DNA of 64,000 bases from Aquimarina sp. MAR_2010_214 (GTDB lineage: Bacteria; Bacteroidota; Bacteroidia; Flavobacteriales; Flavobacteriaceae): the NCBI RefSeq assembly GCF_002846555.1, contig NZ_PJMS01000001.1:3782001-3846000 (forward strand), written 5' to 3'. Position numbers and translations under genes: made by a program. Within the stretch, counting starts at the first letter, position 1, and every line of letters starts with the position of its first letter. Below, in pieces: positions 47,697-55,926 of this stretch. The notes under the pieces are model-generated. The model did no database searches and had not been told where the DNA came from. It was given only the letters and a program-made list of their open reading frames with translations.

Positions 47697-49013
47697 ATGA
47701 GTACACTACTACCAAAGGGACATAAGAGATTATTAAATGCCTGGGCTTTCTACGATTGGGCAAATTCAGTATATAATTTAACGATTTCTTCAGCCGTTTT
47801 TCCCATTTTTTGGGGAGCACTAACTATAGTAAGAAATGATCAGGGAGATATTGTTAATGATACAGTGCGTTTCTTAGGGTATGATTTTAATAACGATTCT
47901 TTGATCAGTTATGTTACTGCATTAGCCTTTTTAACGGTATCAATAATTAGCCCTTTACTTTCGGGAATAGCTGATTATGTTGGTAATAAAAAAAACTTCT
48001 TAAAATTCTTTTGTTATTTAGGTGCTTTATCCTGTATTGGACTTTATTGGTTTAATCTCGAACACCTTTGGTTTGGTCTATTATGTTATTTTCTGGCTTT
48101 AATAGGCTTCTGGGCCAGCTTGGTATTTTATAATTCATATTTACCCGATATCGCATTTCCAGAGCAGCAAGATGCTATTAGCGCCAAAGGATATTCTTTG
48201 GGGTACATTGGAAGTGTAATTCTATTGATTATTAATCTTGTTATGATTTTAAAGTACGATTGGTTTGGTTTTGAAAGTGAAGGTGTACCAACCAGATTAT
48301 CTTTTATTATGGTAGGAGTTTGGTGGATTGGGTTTAGCCAATACACATATTATTATCTTCCCAAAGGGAATAAAAAAGATGTGCTAACCAAAGCAGTAGT
48401 TTTTAATGGCTTTAAGGAGTTAAAAATGATATGGAAAGCACTTCAAAATGATATAAAACTTCGTAGATATCTAAGTGCATTTTTTGTATATAGCATGGCA
48501 GTACAGACTATTATGCTTATTGCAACTTATTTTGGTATCGAAGAATTAGACTGGGGAGAACAAAATCCTACTACCGGGTTAATCATAAGTATCCTGTTAA
48601 TTCAACTTGTTGCTGTATTAGGAGCATATCTTACTTCTAGAGCTTCTTTAAAATTCGGAAATATACAAACATTGATCGTAATTAATTTCATCTGGATTGG
48701 TATTTGTGTGTATGCTTATACAATCACTACACCATCAGAATTTTATGTTACTGCTGCAATTGTAGGCCTTGTTATGGGTGGTATACAAGCATTGTCAAGA
48801 TCTACATATTCAAAATTATTACCAGAAGATGCTGTTGATACAGCCTCATACTTTAGTTTTTATGATGTATCCGAAAAAATAGGTATCGTAATCGGGATGT
48901 TCTCATACGGGATTATCGCCCAGGTAACAGGAAGTGTGCGATATTCTATTCTTTTCCTAATCCTTTTCTTTGTCGTTGGTCTTGTCTTGTTATTCAGAGT
49001 GCCAAAAAAATAA
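47697..49013 (+). CDS. MFS transporter of the UMF1/Atg22-like family
   Basis: The 438-residue protein has about twelve hydrophobic segments and begins with the family hallmark LLNAWAFYDWANSVYN. It also has IADYVGNKKNFLK and GGIQALSRSTYSKLLPEDA, typical of Atg22-like effluxers. Substrates of bacterial members are mostly unknown, and amino-acid or small-metabolite export is a guess. Single gene. Confidence 0.92.
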   Translation: MSTLLPKGHKRLLNAWAFYDWANSVYNLTISSAVFPIFWGALTIVRNDQGDIVNDTVRFLGYDFNNDSLISYVTALAFLTVSIISPLLSGIADYVGNKKNFLKFFCYLGALSCIGLYWFNLEHLWFGLLCYFLALIGFWASLVFYNSYLPDIAFPEQQDAISAKGYSLGYIGSVILLIINLVMILKYDWFGFESEGVPTRLSFIMVGVWWIGFSQYTYYYLPKGNKKDVLTKAVVFNGFKELKMIWKALQNDIKLRRYLSAFFVYSMAVQTIMLIATYFGIEELDWGEQNPTTGLIISILLIQLVAVLGAYLTSRASLKFGNIQTLIVINFIWIGICVYAYTITTPSEFYVTAAIVGLVMGGIQALSRSTYSKLLPEDAVDTASYFSFYDVSEKIGIVIGMFSYGIIAQVTGSVRYSILFLILFFVVGLVLLFRVPKK

Positions 49014-49217
49014 TAATAGTGAAATAAAAAATTGTAAGGTTTTTATAATAGTAATGAAAAGAATAAAAGTTAGAGAGAATCTTTTATCCTTTTTTTTGTG
49101 TACTTCATCTAAGTTTTTAGGATTATTTAGCTCATAATAATTAAATATGATTTGAAATATAATAATATTGGAAACGTTATCGTTATTAGCTATTTTTATA
49201 TCATAAAATTCACAACA

Positions 49218-49697
49218 ATGAAAAAACTTATGTTAGCGCTAGTAGTTGTACTACTAGCTTCATGTAATACTACTCAACAAACCGTTATTGCAGCAAAAAA
49301 GACCCTAAAGGGGGAATGGTCTCTTGATAAAATCTCTTATGACCGTCAGGGGATATTTGAAGTAAATCTGTATAATGATGCTTCTGCAGAATGTTTTACT
49401 GGGAGTGTATGGAAATTTATCCCTAATAATAATACTGGAAAGTATGAAGTAAATCAAAGTAGTTGTGTTTCTACAGGTGCAAGAAACTTTAGATTTACAA
49501 TTCCTAAACCAGAAGGTAATGGAGAATATTACTTTATGTTTAAACCAATAAACGAAAAGAAAAAAAGCACAAATAATAATGCGGGTTACAGAATGCTTTT
49601 AGATCACCTTGATGATGCTACCATGACATGGAAAATGACTGTAAGCTTAGAAGGGAAACCTTTTGTAATCACTATGAATTTTAATAAATTACAATAA
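49218..49697 (+). CDS. Lipocalin-like lipoprotein
   Basis: The 159-residue protein starts at MKKLMLALVVVLLASC, a lipobox with Cys16. The frame is open back to 49152 but those residues precede the signal peptide and are unlikely. The body has the start of a lipocalin-like barrel (LKGEWSLDKISY) and a Cys pair (SAECFTG, QSSCVSTG). It is 13 bp upstream of the OmpA gene, a common pair in flavobacteria, so both likely serve the envelope. Confidence 0.88.
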   Translation: MKKLMLALVVVLLASCNTTQQTVIAAKKTLKGEWSLDKISYDRQGIFEVNLYNDASAECFTGSVWKFIPNNNTGKYEVNQSSCVSTGARNFRFTIPKPEGNGEYYFMFKPINEKKKSTNNNAGYRMLLDHLDDATMTWKMTVSLEGKPFVITMNFNKLQ

Positions 49698-49710
49698 CTC
49701 AAATCAATAA

Positions 49711-50406
49711 ATGATGAAGACAAATCTTAAAAAAATGGTGGTTGCTGTAATGGCTGTTACAATTTTAACAAGTTGTGAGGCCGTTAAAAACTCAAATAAG
49801 ACACAAAGAGGAGCAGTAATTGGTACTGCTGCCGGAGCTGTAATAGGAGGAATTATAGGAAATAATGTGAAAAATAAGAATTCTGCACTTGGTGCCGTAA
49901 TTGGTGGTGTTGTAGGAGGTGTTGCTGGTGGTGTTATCGGTAAACAAATGGATAAGCAAGCTCAGAAGATTGAGTCAGAAATACCAGGGGCCGAAGTAAC
50001 AAGAGTAGGAGAAGGTATTGATGTAGTGTTTGATGAGAATAGTGGAGTATACTTTGCTACTAATAAATCTGATATCAATTCAAAATCAAAAGCAAACCTT
50101 AAGAAGCTGGCAGGTATTTTTAAAGAATATCCAGATACTAATATTATTGTAGAAGGACATACAGATAGTACTGGTGATGATAGTTATAATATGGCATTAT
50201 CTCAAAGAAGAGCTAATGCTGTAACAAACTATCTAGTATCTCAAGGAATAAGCAAAAGTCGTTTAACGACCTATGCTCACGGAGAGACACTTCCAAAATA
50301 TGATAATGCAACTCCAGCAGGAAGAGCAAAAAACAGAAGAGTTGAACTTGGTATTGTTGCTAATGACAAGATGAAGCAAGATGCACAAAAGCAAGTAAAA
50401 CAATAA
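49711..50406 (+). CDS. OmpA-family lipoprotein with glycine zipper
   Basis: The 231-residue protein has a lipobox (TILTSCEA), a glycine zipper segment (GTAAGAVIGGIIG, GAVIGGVVGGVAGG) and a C-terminal OmpA domain with the peptidoglycan-binding motif VEGHTDSTG and SQRRANAV...KNRRVEL. It tethers the outer membrane to the wall. It may start at the second ATG (49714). A terminator follows. Confidence 0.94.
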   Translation: MMKTNLKKMVVAVMAVTILTSCEAVKNSNKTQRGAVIGTAAGAVIGGIIGNNVKNKNSALGAVIGGVVGGVAGGVIGKQMDKQAQKIESEIPGAEVTRVGEGIDVVFDENSGVYFATNKSDINSKSKANLKKLAGIFKEYPDTNIIVEGHTDSTGDDSYNMALSQRRANAVTNYLVSQGISKSRLTTYAHGETLPKYDNATPAGRAKNRRVELGIVANDKMKQDAQKQVKQ

Positions 50407-50426
50407 ACTTTTGTAATAAAACATTT

Positions 50427-50457
50427 AAAATCCCGACTATACAGTCGGGATTTTTTT
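50427..50457 (+). terminator. Terminator after the OmpA gene
   Basis: TCCCGACT (50431-50438) pairs with AGTCGGGA (50443-50450), flanked by an A-run and a T-run. It isolates the biosynthetic cluster that starts at 50472. Confidence 0.92.
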
Positions 50458-50471
50458 ATGCTTAATTTTTA

Positions 50472-51617
50472 ATGTATATTCAATACTTGAATAAGTCTTC
50501 ACACATAATAATCATTGGCGGAGGGCTCGCCGGACTAACTAATGCTATTCACCTGGCTAAGGCAGGTATTCCTGTTACACTTATCGAAATGAATATATAT
50601 CCAAAACATAAAGTATGTGGTGAATATATATCTAATGAAGTACTCCCATATTTTGATTTTTTGGATATCGATATCAATGTTTTACAACCTACCAGGATTT
50701 CAAAATTTAATATAACTACACAAAAAGGAAAATGTATACAAAGCACATTACCATTAGGAGGTTTTGGAGTTAGTAGATATACTCTAGACCATTGGCTTTG
50801 GAAAAAAGCAGCAATAGCAGGCGTACAATTACTAAATGATCAGGTAATTGATGTGCATTATGAGAATAATAATTTTCAGGTTAAAACGGCTGGTAATAAA
50901 ATGTTAACTACTGATTATGTTATTGGTGCATATGGAAAGCGAACTCAACTTGATAAAGCTTTACAACGAAATTTTAGTTATCGAAGATCTCCTTGGTTGG
51001 CCGTTAAAGCACATTACAGGGCAGATTTTGATTCAAATACTGTCTCTCTCCATAATTTTGAAGGAGGATACTGTGGTCTTTCTATGGTAGAGAATAACAT
51101 GGTAAATGCGTGTTATCTGGCTACTTATGATAGTTTTAAAAAACATAAAGATTTAGGTATCTTTCAAAAGGAAGTTCTGTGTAAAAATCCATATCTAAAT
51201 ACATTTTTTAAGAATGCAGAACCACTATTTGGTACCCCCATTACTATAAGTCAGATAAATTTTGATAAGAAAAGTCCAGTTGAGGATCATGTCTTTATGA
51301 CCGGAGATGCTGCTGGCTTAATTCACCCTCTTTGTGGTAATGGTATGGCAATGGCAATACAAAGTGCTCAGATACTTAGTGAGCTACTAATAAATAATTA
51401 TGATCAAGGCTTAATTACTCCAAGGAAAATAATAGAAACAAACTACACTAAGCAATGGAATAAAGCATTTTCTAAACGATTGTATGCTGGCAGAGCATTA
51501 CAAAAAATCTTATTAAATGGTAGACTACAAGAGCTCTCTTATACTATAGCCAATATAATACCAGCTATAGTGCCTAGAATTATAAAACAAACCCATGGAG
51601 AGCCTTTGATATGCTAA
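50472..51617 (+). CDS. FAD-dependent oxidoreductase of the polyketide cluster
   Basis: The 381-residue flavoprotein has the dinucleotide motif IIIIGGGLAGLTNAIHLA (12-29) and the second FAD motif FMTGDAAGLIHPLCGNGM. It resembles geranylgeranyl-reductase and hydroxylase-like enzymes. Its stop overlaps the methyltransferase by 7 bp, and a type III polyketide synthase follows. By analogy with SrsC of Streptomyces it may hydroxylate the aromatic product to a quinone or quinol. The analogy is functional, not shown by sequence. Confidence 0.88.
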   Translation: MYIQYLNKSSHIIIIGGGLAGLTNAIHLAKAGIPVTLIEMNIYPKHKVCGEYISNEVLPYFDFLDIDINVLQPTRISKFNITTQKGKCIQSTLPLGGFGVSRYTLDHWLWKKAAIAGVQLLNDQVIDVHYENNNFQVKTAGNKMLTTDYVIGAYGKRTQLDKALQRNFSYRRSPWLAVKAHYRADFDSNTVSLHNFEGGYCGLSMVENNMVNACYLATYDSFKKHKDLGIFQKEVLCKNPYLNTFFKNAEPLFGTPITISQINFDKKSPVEDHVFMTGDAAGLIHPLCGNGMAMAIQSAQILSELLINNYDQGLITPRKIIETNYTKQWNKAFSKRLYAGRALQKILLNGRLQELSYTIANIIPAIVPRIIKQTHGEPLIC

Positions 51618-52330
51618 CAAATTTACAACATAGAAGTAATGAGGTAGAACTCATGGATAATCCAGAGGTTGAAGAAAAAGCTTTACAACTGGCCTTATCT
51701 GATATTTCGAGAGCAAATAAATGGCTGGGAGGTAATGCAATTACTATTAATGCCGTGCATAGATTGGTTAGAAATCAGAATCCATTACAAGAGATTACAA
51801 TTCTTGATTTAGGCTGTGGTGATGGTGAAATGTTAAGAGCTGTTGCTGATTCATTTAGGAAAGAAAAAAAGAATACGAAGTTAGTAGGTATTGATCTGAA
51901 TAGTAAATGTTTAGATCAAGCTATTAAACTAAGTACTTCATATCCGGAAATATCATTTTTCAACAAAGATATTTTAGAAATGGAAGGGTCAGAATTTTCT
52001 TGTGACATCATTATTTGTACATTAACATTACATCATCTTAGAGACGAGGAGATCAAAAAAGTGCTAAAAAAAGCTGTTGATCTAGCGAGAACTGCAGTGG
52101 TAATTAATGATCTTCATCGTAGCACATTAGCATACTACCTCTTTAAAGTATTCAGTTTCTTTTTTATTAAAGGATATGTTGCAAAAAATGATGGATTAGT
52201 TTCTATAAAAAGAGGTTTCAAAAAACAAGAGTTGTTATATTTTGCCAAAGCACTTCATTTACAGGAGTACAAAATAGATTGGAAATGGGCTTTCCGGTAT
52301 CGATGGGTTGTGAAAACCACCAGTGAGTAA
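51611..52330 (+). CDS. SAM-dependent methyltransferase of the polyketide cluster
   Basis: The 239-residue class I methyltransferase has motif I ILDLGCGDGEML, the acidic loop VGIDLNSKCLDQA and motif IV region DIIICTLTLHHL. It overlaps the FAD gene and is 21 bp upstream of the type III synthase. In this setting it probably methylates a phenolic hydroxyl or the ring of the polyketide; which one cannot be read from sequence. Confidence 0.9.
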   Translation: MLTNLQHRSNEVELMDNPEVEEKALQLALSDISRANKWLGGNAITINAVHRLVRNQNPLQEITILDLGCGDGEMLRAVADSFRKEKKNTKLVGIDLNSKCLDQAIKLSTSYPEISFFNKDILEMEGSEFSCDIIICTLTLHHLRDEEIKKVLKKAVDLARTAVVINDLHRSTLAYYLFKVFSFFFIKGYVAKNDGLVSIKRGFKKQELLYFAKALHLQEYKIDWKWAFRYRWVVKTTSE

Positions 52331-52351
52331 AACTAAAAAAGTAAATATAAT

Positions 52352-53404
52352 TTGAGTGTAAAAATAACTACTGTAACCAAGCAACTCCCTCAGTACATGA
52401 GAGAGACAAAAGAGATATTGCCCTTTGTTTCCGAATGGCTATCGACTCAGAATGATCGTTTCAGACGTAAAGTAATTAAGATTTTTGAAAACGCTGCGGT
52501 AGATAAGCGTTATGGGATCATGAGTATTGAAGAAGTATTTTCGGCGACTTCTTTTGAAGAGAAAAACGATATCTATATTCGAGAAGTAAAAAAATTAGGA
52601 ACATCTGTTTTAAAAAAAGCATTAGAAAAAGCTGATTGGCATCCTAAATCTCTTGATTATATCATTACTGTAAGTTGCACTGGCATTATGATTCCTTCTA
52701 TTGATGCATTTATTATTAATGATCTTAATCTCAAACAAGATATTGTAAGGTTGCCTGTTACAGAAATGGGATGTGCAGCAGGTGTTTCGGGGATTATTTA
52801 TGCGAGAAACTTTTTACAGGCTAATCCAGGAAAGAGAGCCGCGGTGATTGCTATAGAATCGCCCACAGCCACATTTCAGTTAGATGATTATAGTATGACC
52901 AATATGGTAAGTGCTGCTATTTTTGGTGATGGAGCAGCGTGTACATTATTATCATCTGAAGAAGATGCTACAGGACCAAAAATCATAGGAGACGAAATGT
53001 ATCATTTTTATGATGCAACAGCAATGATGGGATTTAAGCTAACTAACGGAGGCTTGCAAATGATACTAGATCCTAAAGTGCCAGAGACCATTGCAGCCCA
53101 TTTTCCTAATGTGATTCATCCCTTCTTGGCAAAGTACAACAAGACCATAGAAGAAGTAGATCATCTTATTTTTCATCCCGGTGGAAAAAAGATAGTACAA
53201 ACCATAGAAGAACTTTTTGGACATTTAGGCAAAAATATAGAAGACACAAAGGCTGTTTTGATGGAGTATGGTAATATGAGTAGCGCTACAGTGTTGTATG
53301 TATTAGAACGATTTCTAGCACAAGACCCGGCACCAGGAGAAACTGGGCTCATGCTTAGTTTTGGACCCGGATTTTCTGCGCAAAGAATATTACTAGAGTG
53401 GTAA
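52352..53404 (+). CDS. Type III polyketide synthase (chalcone-synthase fold)
   Basis: The 350-residue enzyme has the full catalytic triad: Cys141 (EMGCAAG), His275 (IFHPGGKK) and Asn308 (EYGNMSSA). The His-Asn spacing of 33 is the same as in chalcone synthase. The start is TTG, since no in-frame ATG occurs before residue 16. Bacterial members extend an acyl starter with malonyl-CoA and cyclise to pyrones or resorcinols. Together with the flavoprotein and methyltransferase it matches the logic of the srsABC phenolic-lipid operon. A terminator-like hairpin follows at once. Confidence 0.94.
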   Translation: MSVKITTVTKQLPQYMRETKEILPFVSEWLSTQNDRFRRKVIKIFENAAVDKRYGIMSIEEVFSATSFEEKNDIYIREVKKLGTSVLKKALEKADWHPKSLDYIITVSCTGIMIPSIDAFIINDLNLKQDIVRLPVTEMGCAAGVSGIIYARNFLQANPGKRAAVIAIESPTATFQLDDYSMTNMVSAAIFGDGAACTLLSSEEDATGPKIIGDEMYHFYDATAMMGFKLTNGGLQMILDPKVPETIAAHFPNVIHPFLAKYNKTIEEVDHLIFHPGGKKIVQTIEELFGHLGKNIEDTKAVLMEYGNMSSATVLYVLERFLAQDPAPGETGLMLSFGPGFSAQRILLEW

Positions 53405-53410
53405 AAAAAG

Positions 53411-53440
53411 ACTGGCATACTCTATTGCCGTTTTTTTTTA
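53411..53440 (+). terminator. Probable weak terminator after the type III PKS gene
   Basis: A short hairpin (ACTGGCA at 53411-53417 with TGCCGT at 53426-53431, one bulge) is followed by nine T. It would separate the PKS trio from the array downstream. Confidence 0.5.
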
Positions 53441-53455
53441 AGCACAATTATTATC

Positions 53456-53475
53456 AAAAGTTCAATAAAACGATG
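53456..53475 (+). repeat. Array repeat copy 1
   Basis: AAAAGTTCAATAAAACGATG; the final ATG (53473) starts unit 1. Confidence 0.8.
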
Positions 53476-53688
53476 AAAAATATAATAGTAATTAGTGATA
53501 TCAATATTGATGAAGAGATATACGATCCTTCTTCGGATAAATACTTTATAGTTGAAAAAATTAGCTATATGGATTCAGGAAATGATTGGTGGATTTGAGT
53601 AAGAGCTTCTGATAAAAACCCTGAAGAAAAAGGTTTCAGTATAAGTTTAACAAGTTTGAAAGATGAAAACTATAAGATAAGTCACTAA
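53473..53688 (+). pseudogene. Array unit 1: small unknown protein split by an in-frame TGA
   Basis: From ATG 53473 the frame reads 41 codons to TGA at 53596-53598 (ending SGNDWWI). It then continues in the same frame for 29 sense codons (VRASDKNPEEKGFSISLTS...) to TAA at 53686, which is the first codon of repeat copy 2. The stop at the repeat boundary implies that the 71-codon frame is the original gene and the TGA a nonsense mutation. Acidic, soluble, no known domain. The 41-residue product might still be made. Confidence 0.65.
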
Positions 53689-53705
53689 AGTTCAATAAAC
53701 CGATG
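53686..53705 (+). repeat. Array repeat copy 2
   Basis: TAAAGTTCAATAAACCGATG; the leading TAA is the final stop of unit 1 and the ATG (53703) starts unit 2. Confidence 0.85.
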
Positions 53706-54041
53706 AATAGTATACAACTTGCAATGATGGGACCTTGGCAAATAATTCTTTTGATTATTATTATCCTTTTATTATTTGTTTTCCCTTTTTATCTAATTTT
53801 TTATAAGAGAAATGAAAAAGAACATGGCATACCAATTTTTGCGAAAATAATATTGATAATTCCCTCCTTGACATGGGTAGGTATAATTACAGGATTATAT
53901 ATCTTGTTTAGAAAAAAAGAATTCTCTGAAGGGAAAAATTACAAGTTTAATAAATCAACAAGGTATTATGGAACATTTCTCCTTGTTTTAAGTATTGCTT
54001 GTACGGTGTTTTATTTAATAATGAAGGAAGCAAGAGTGTAA
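53703..54041 (+). CDS. Array unit 2: small membrane protein
   Basis: The 112-residue protein has three hydrophobic segments (about 11-33, 45-68 and 88-105) with a charged loop (YKRNEKEHG) between the first two and a short basic end. I do not recognise the family. It could be an accessory or immunity-like membrane protein. Its ATG is fixed by the repeat. The next repeat begins 3 bp after the stop. Confidence 0.75.
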   Translation: MNSIQLAMMGPWQIILLIIIILLLFVFPFYLIFYKRNEKEHGIPIFAKIILIIPSLTWVGIITGLYILFRKKEFSEGKNYKFNKSTRYYGTFLLVLSIACTVFYLIMKEARV

Positions 54042-54044
54042 TAG

Positions 54045-54064
54045 TAAAGTTTAATAAATCGATG
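54045..54064 (+). repeat. Array repeat copy 3
   Basis: TAAAGTTTAATAAATCGATG; the ATG (54062) starts unit 3. Confidence 0.8.
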
Positions 54065-54295
54065 GTTGATAAAGAAAGTGAAGAAATACAAAGAGAATTT
54101 GAATTGGCAAAACGATGGTTTGATCAAAAAGGTAAATTAATTTACTTTACCATTAATAGAAATGAGAATAATTATACCAGAGTGATATTTTCTTGTAAAG
54201 ATTATACCGAAGAAGAAAGTCATGCGGATAGTAAGTTAGCAACTATTAGATTATATAATAAAGTTCAAACAAACGATGCTTCTAAAATTACTTAA
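54062..54295 (+). CDS. Array unit 3: small soluble protein
   Basis: The 77-residue acidic protein (KESEEIQREFELAKRWFDQ, then beta-rich LIYFTINRNENNYTRVIF) has no domain that I recognise. The open frame extends upstream, but the repeat and array logic place the start at 54062. Its end reads through repeat copy 4 (KVQTNDASKIT) because two base changes there remove the stop that unit 4 uses at the same point (KVQ then stop). It therefore overlaps unit 4 by 20 bases. Confidence 0.7.
   Translation: MVDKESEEIQREFELAKRWFDQKGKLIYFTINRNENNYTRVIFSCKDYTEEESHADSKLATIRLYNKVQTNDASKIT
54259..54278 (+). repeat. Array repeat copy 4
   Basis: TAAAGTTCAAACAAACGATG; it lacks the internal TAA, so unit 3 reads through it. 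The ATG (54276) starts unit 4. Confidence 0.8.
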
Positions 54296-54731
54296 AAAGC
54301 CACATTTACTTTTCTGGAGCATCATTCCTTTATTGTTGCTTCTATCTTTTTATAAGGCTGATCAAACATTAGATGTAAATGTTCACGACACCTATTTTGT
54401 TTTTTCTCAACAACAATTATTAGTTTTATTAAGTTTGTTTTTTGGACTTACGGGCTTTATATATTGGTTGTTAGAAAATTTTAATTTTAAAACTTTAACT
54501 TTATTAAATGTATTGCATCTAATTTTTACTATTGGGGTTGTTTTGACAAATAGTATCCAAGGATTTTTATTAGATTATTTTTTAGATAAAAGGTATTATA
54601 CAAATACATCCATCCCTAATTCATCTGTATGGTTCTGTATTTTGGTAGTAATTACAGGGCAATTCATTTTTATAATAAATATTATTTTGGCTATTTTGAA
54701 AGGAAGAAATTCTAAATCTAAAGTTCAATAA
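54276..54731 (+). CDS. Array unit 4: membrane protein with cytochrome-oxidase-I-like motif
   Basis: The 151-residue protein has four hydrophobic segments (about 11-25, 46-66, 75-95, 118-142). The stretch LDVNVHDTYFVFSQQQLL (32-49) closely resembles the helix X entry of cytochrome c oxidase subunit I, which reads LHDTYYVVAHFHYVL. The HD pair (His37, Asp38), magnesium ligands in oxidase, is kept. The two haem-ligand histidines are absent. So it is not an oxidase; a relic or mimic of that segment is possible. It ends KVQ with its stop inside repeat copy 5. Confidence 0.75.
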   Translation: MLLKLLKKPHLLFWSIIPLLLLLSFYKADQTLDVNVHDTYFVFSQQQLLVLLSLFFGLTGFIYWLLENFNFKTLTLLNVLHLIFTIGVVLTNSIQGFLLDYFLDKRYYTNTSIPNSSVWFCILVVITGQFIFIINIILAILKGRNSKSKVQ

Positions 54732-54738
54732 AACGATC
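54719..54738 (+). repeat. Array repeat copy 5 (terminal)
   Basis: TAAAGTTCAATAAAACGATC; its internal TAA ends unit 4. The start codon is lost (ATC) and no frame follows, which marks the end of the array. Confidence 0.8.
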
Positions 54739-54798
54739 CTTCACTATTTCAGTTTTCAAAATTTACCGCTACCTTTAATGAGCTTAAATAATTATTGA

Positions 54799-55926
54799 AT
54801 GAAAATAAAAAAAAATGTACTATTCGGGTTTATCATTTGCATCTACTCTTGTAACAATATTGTTGATCCTAATGAGCGCTTTTTTATTCCACAATGCTCT
54901 ATCAACGAAGGAATTATAAATAAATATTATGTTACCGCGTATCCTGCTAATAATAGTGACACTAAAACTAATCTAGAATATTCTTATATAAAGAAAATTA
55001 ATGATAGTCTATATGTTAAAGAAATGTACAATCCTGCATTTAAACTTGAATCTACTAGAAAATTTAGTATAAACAATAATAATGCTAAAGAAATTAGTTA
55101 TCAGCGGTTCTATCCTATGGATACACTTACTGCCGTATATCCAGAAAATACAACTGCTAACTACATCACTTTTGATAAGGATACTGCTTATTATAGCGTT
55201 AAACTAAAAAATAAAGACTCTATTTCTATCAAAATTGATAAATCTACACTAATGCTTAAAGACACCTTAGTAGAAGAAAAATCTGCCAAAATTATAGAAC
55301 AAATTACTACAAAAACTACTTTTTTTGGAGAAACGCTTAAGGATACTTTTCAATATCGTTCTCGATCCATTTATGTTCAGGATTTGGGATTGTGGAAATC
55401 TACTGTGACTACAGATACCCAAATTAAGGAAAGAATATTAGTAGCACAATTGCTTCCAGAACAGTTTGATACACTTTCTAAACATGGCATAAAAAGAGTT
55501 GGTTATATTGATTTTGATGATACTATAGATGCAGATGCTACACTAGCACTCTGCTCTTCTCATGCTCGTATAGTGGATTACTACAATGGAGGTAATGATC
55601 GTAGCGGATTTATAGGAGGTAAAGGAAATCTAAAAAAGTTTATTGATAAAAAACTTGATAATAGCAAGTTGAATGATGAATCTGGCTATCTTACCCTCAG
55701 GTTTGTTATTAATTGCAAGGGACAAGCTGGTAAATTCGTTACCAATGAGGTTGATTTTGATTATAACGAAAAACAGTTCTCTAAACAGACTGTGATGCAT
55801 TTGTATGATATCGTTTCTAGTATAGAAAGATGGAAACCTTGTGTGATTAGAAATATAAAAAGAGATTCTTATATCTATGTAACTTTTATTCTAAAAAATG
55901 GAAAAATTCAAGATATTTTACCTTAG
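54799..55926 (+). CDS. Unknown lipoprotein with TonB-C-like end
   Basis: The 375-residue protein has a lipobox (CIYSCNN, Cys19). A beta-rich middle part is followed by a C-terminal region (about 290-370; YLTLRFVINCKGQAGKF, IERWKPCVI, YIYVTFILKNG) with the pattern of the TonB C-terminal fold found in many Bacteroidetes proteins. The two Cys in that part may pair. Function unknown. The TPR gene starts inside its end, with a 29-bp overlap. Confidence 0.78.
   Translation: MKIKKNVLFGFIICIYSCNNIVDPNERFFIPQCSINEGIINKYYVTAYPANNSDTKTNLEYSYIKKINDSLYVKEMYNPAFKLESTRKFSINNNNAKEISYQRFYPMDTLTAVYPENTTANYITFDKDTAYYSVKLKNKDSISIKIDKSTLMLKDTLVEEKSAKIIEQITTKTTFFGETLKDTFQYRSRSIYVQDLGLWKSTVTTDTQIKERILVAQLLPEQFDTLSKHGIKRVGYIDFDDTIDADATLALCSSHARIVDYYNGGNDRSGFIGGKGNLKKFIDKKLDNSKLNDESGYLTLRFVINCKGQAGKFVTNEVDFDYNEKQFSKQTVMHLYDIVSSIERWKPCVIRNIKRDSYIYVTFILKNGKIQDILP

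Larger units (their letters stand above)
53456..54738 (+). other. Small-gene array punctuated by five 20-bp direct repeats
   Basis: Five copies of TAAAGTTCAATAAAACGATG (one to three changes each) start at 53456, 53686, 54045, 54259 and 54719 and bound four units of 230, 359, 214 and 460 bases. Each unit holds one open frame whose ATG is the end of the repeat. Copies 2 and 5 also supply the stop codon of the frame before. The fifth copy has ATC in place of ATG and ends the array. The unit proteins are unrelated to each other. This cassette-like structure splits the polyketide cluster. I do not know a mobile system with this repeat. Confidence 0.8.

Noticed and set aside
53596..53598. TGA in array unit 1 as a selenocysteine codon
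   Set aside because: I see no SECIS-like hairpin after it, no redox motif around it, and no hint of a Sec system; a nonsense mutation is simpler.
53999..54061. Upstream start for array unit 3
   Set aside because: It would overlap the end of unit 2 and pass through repeat copy 3. In all other units the repeat ATG is the start.
53456..54738. Array as a classical integron cassette array or CRISPR
   Set aside because: The repeats lack the RYYYAAC / GTTRRRY pair and the foldable body of attC sites. Spacing is 214-460 bases with coding content, and there is no integrase or Cas gene.
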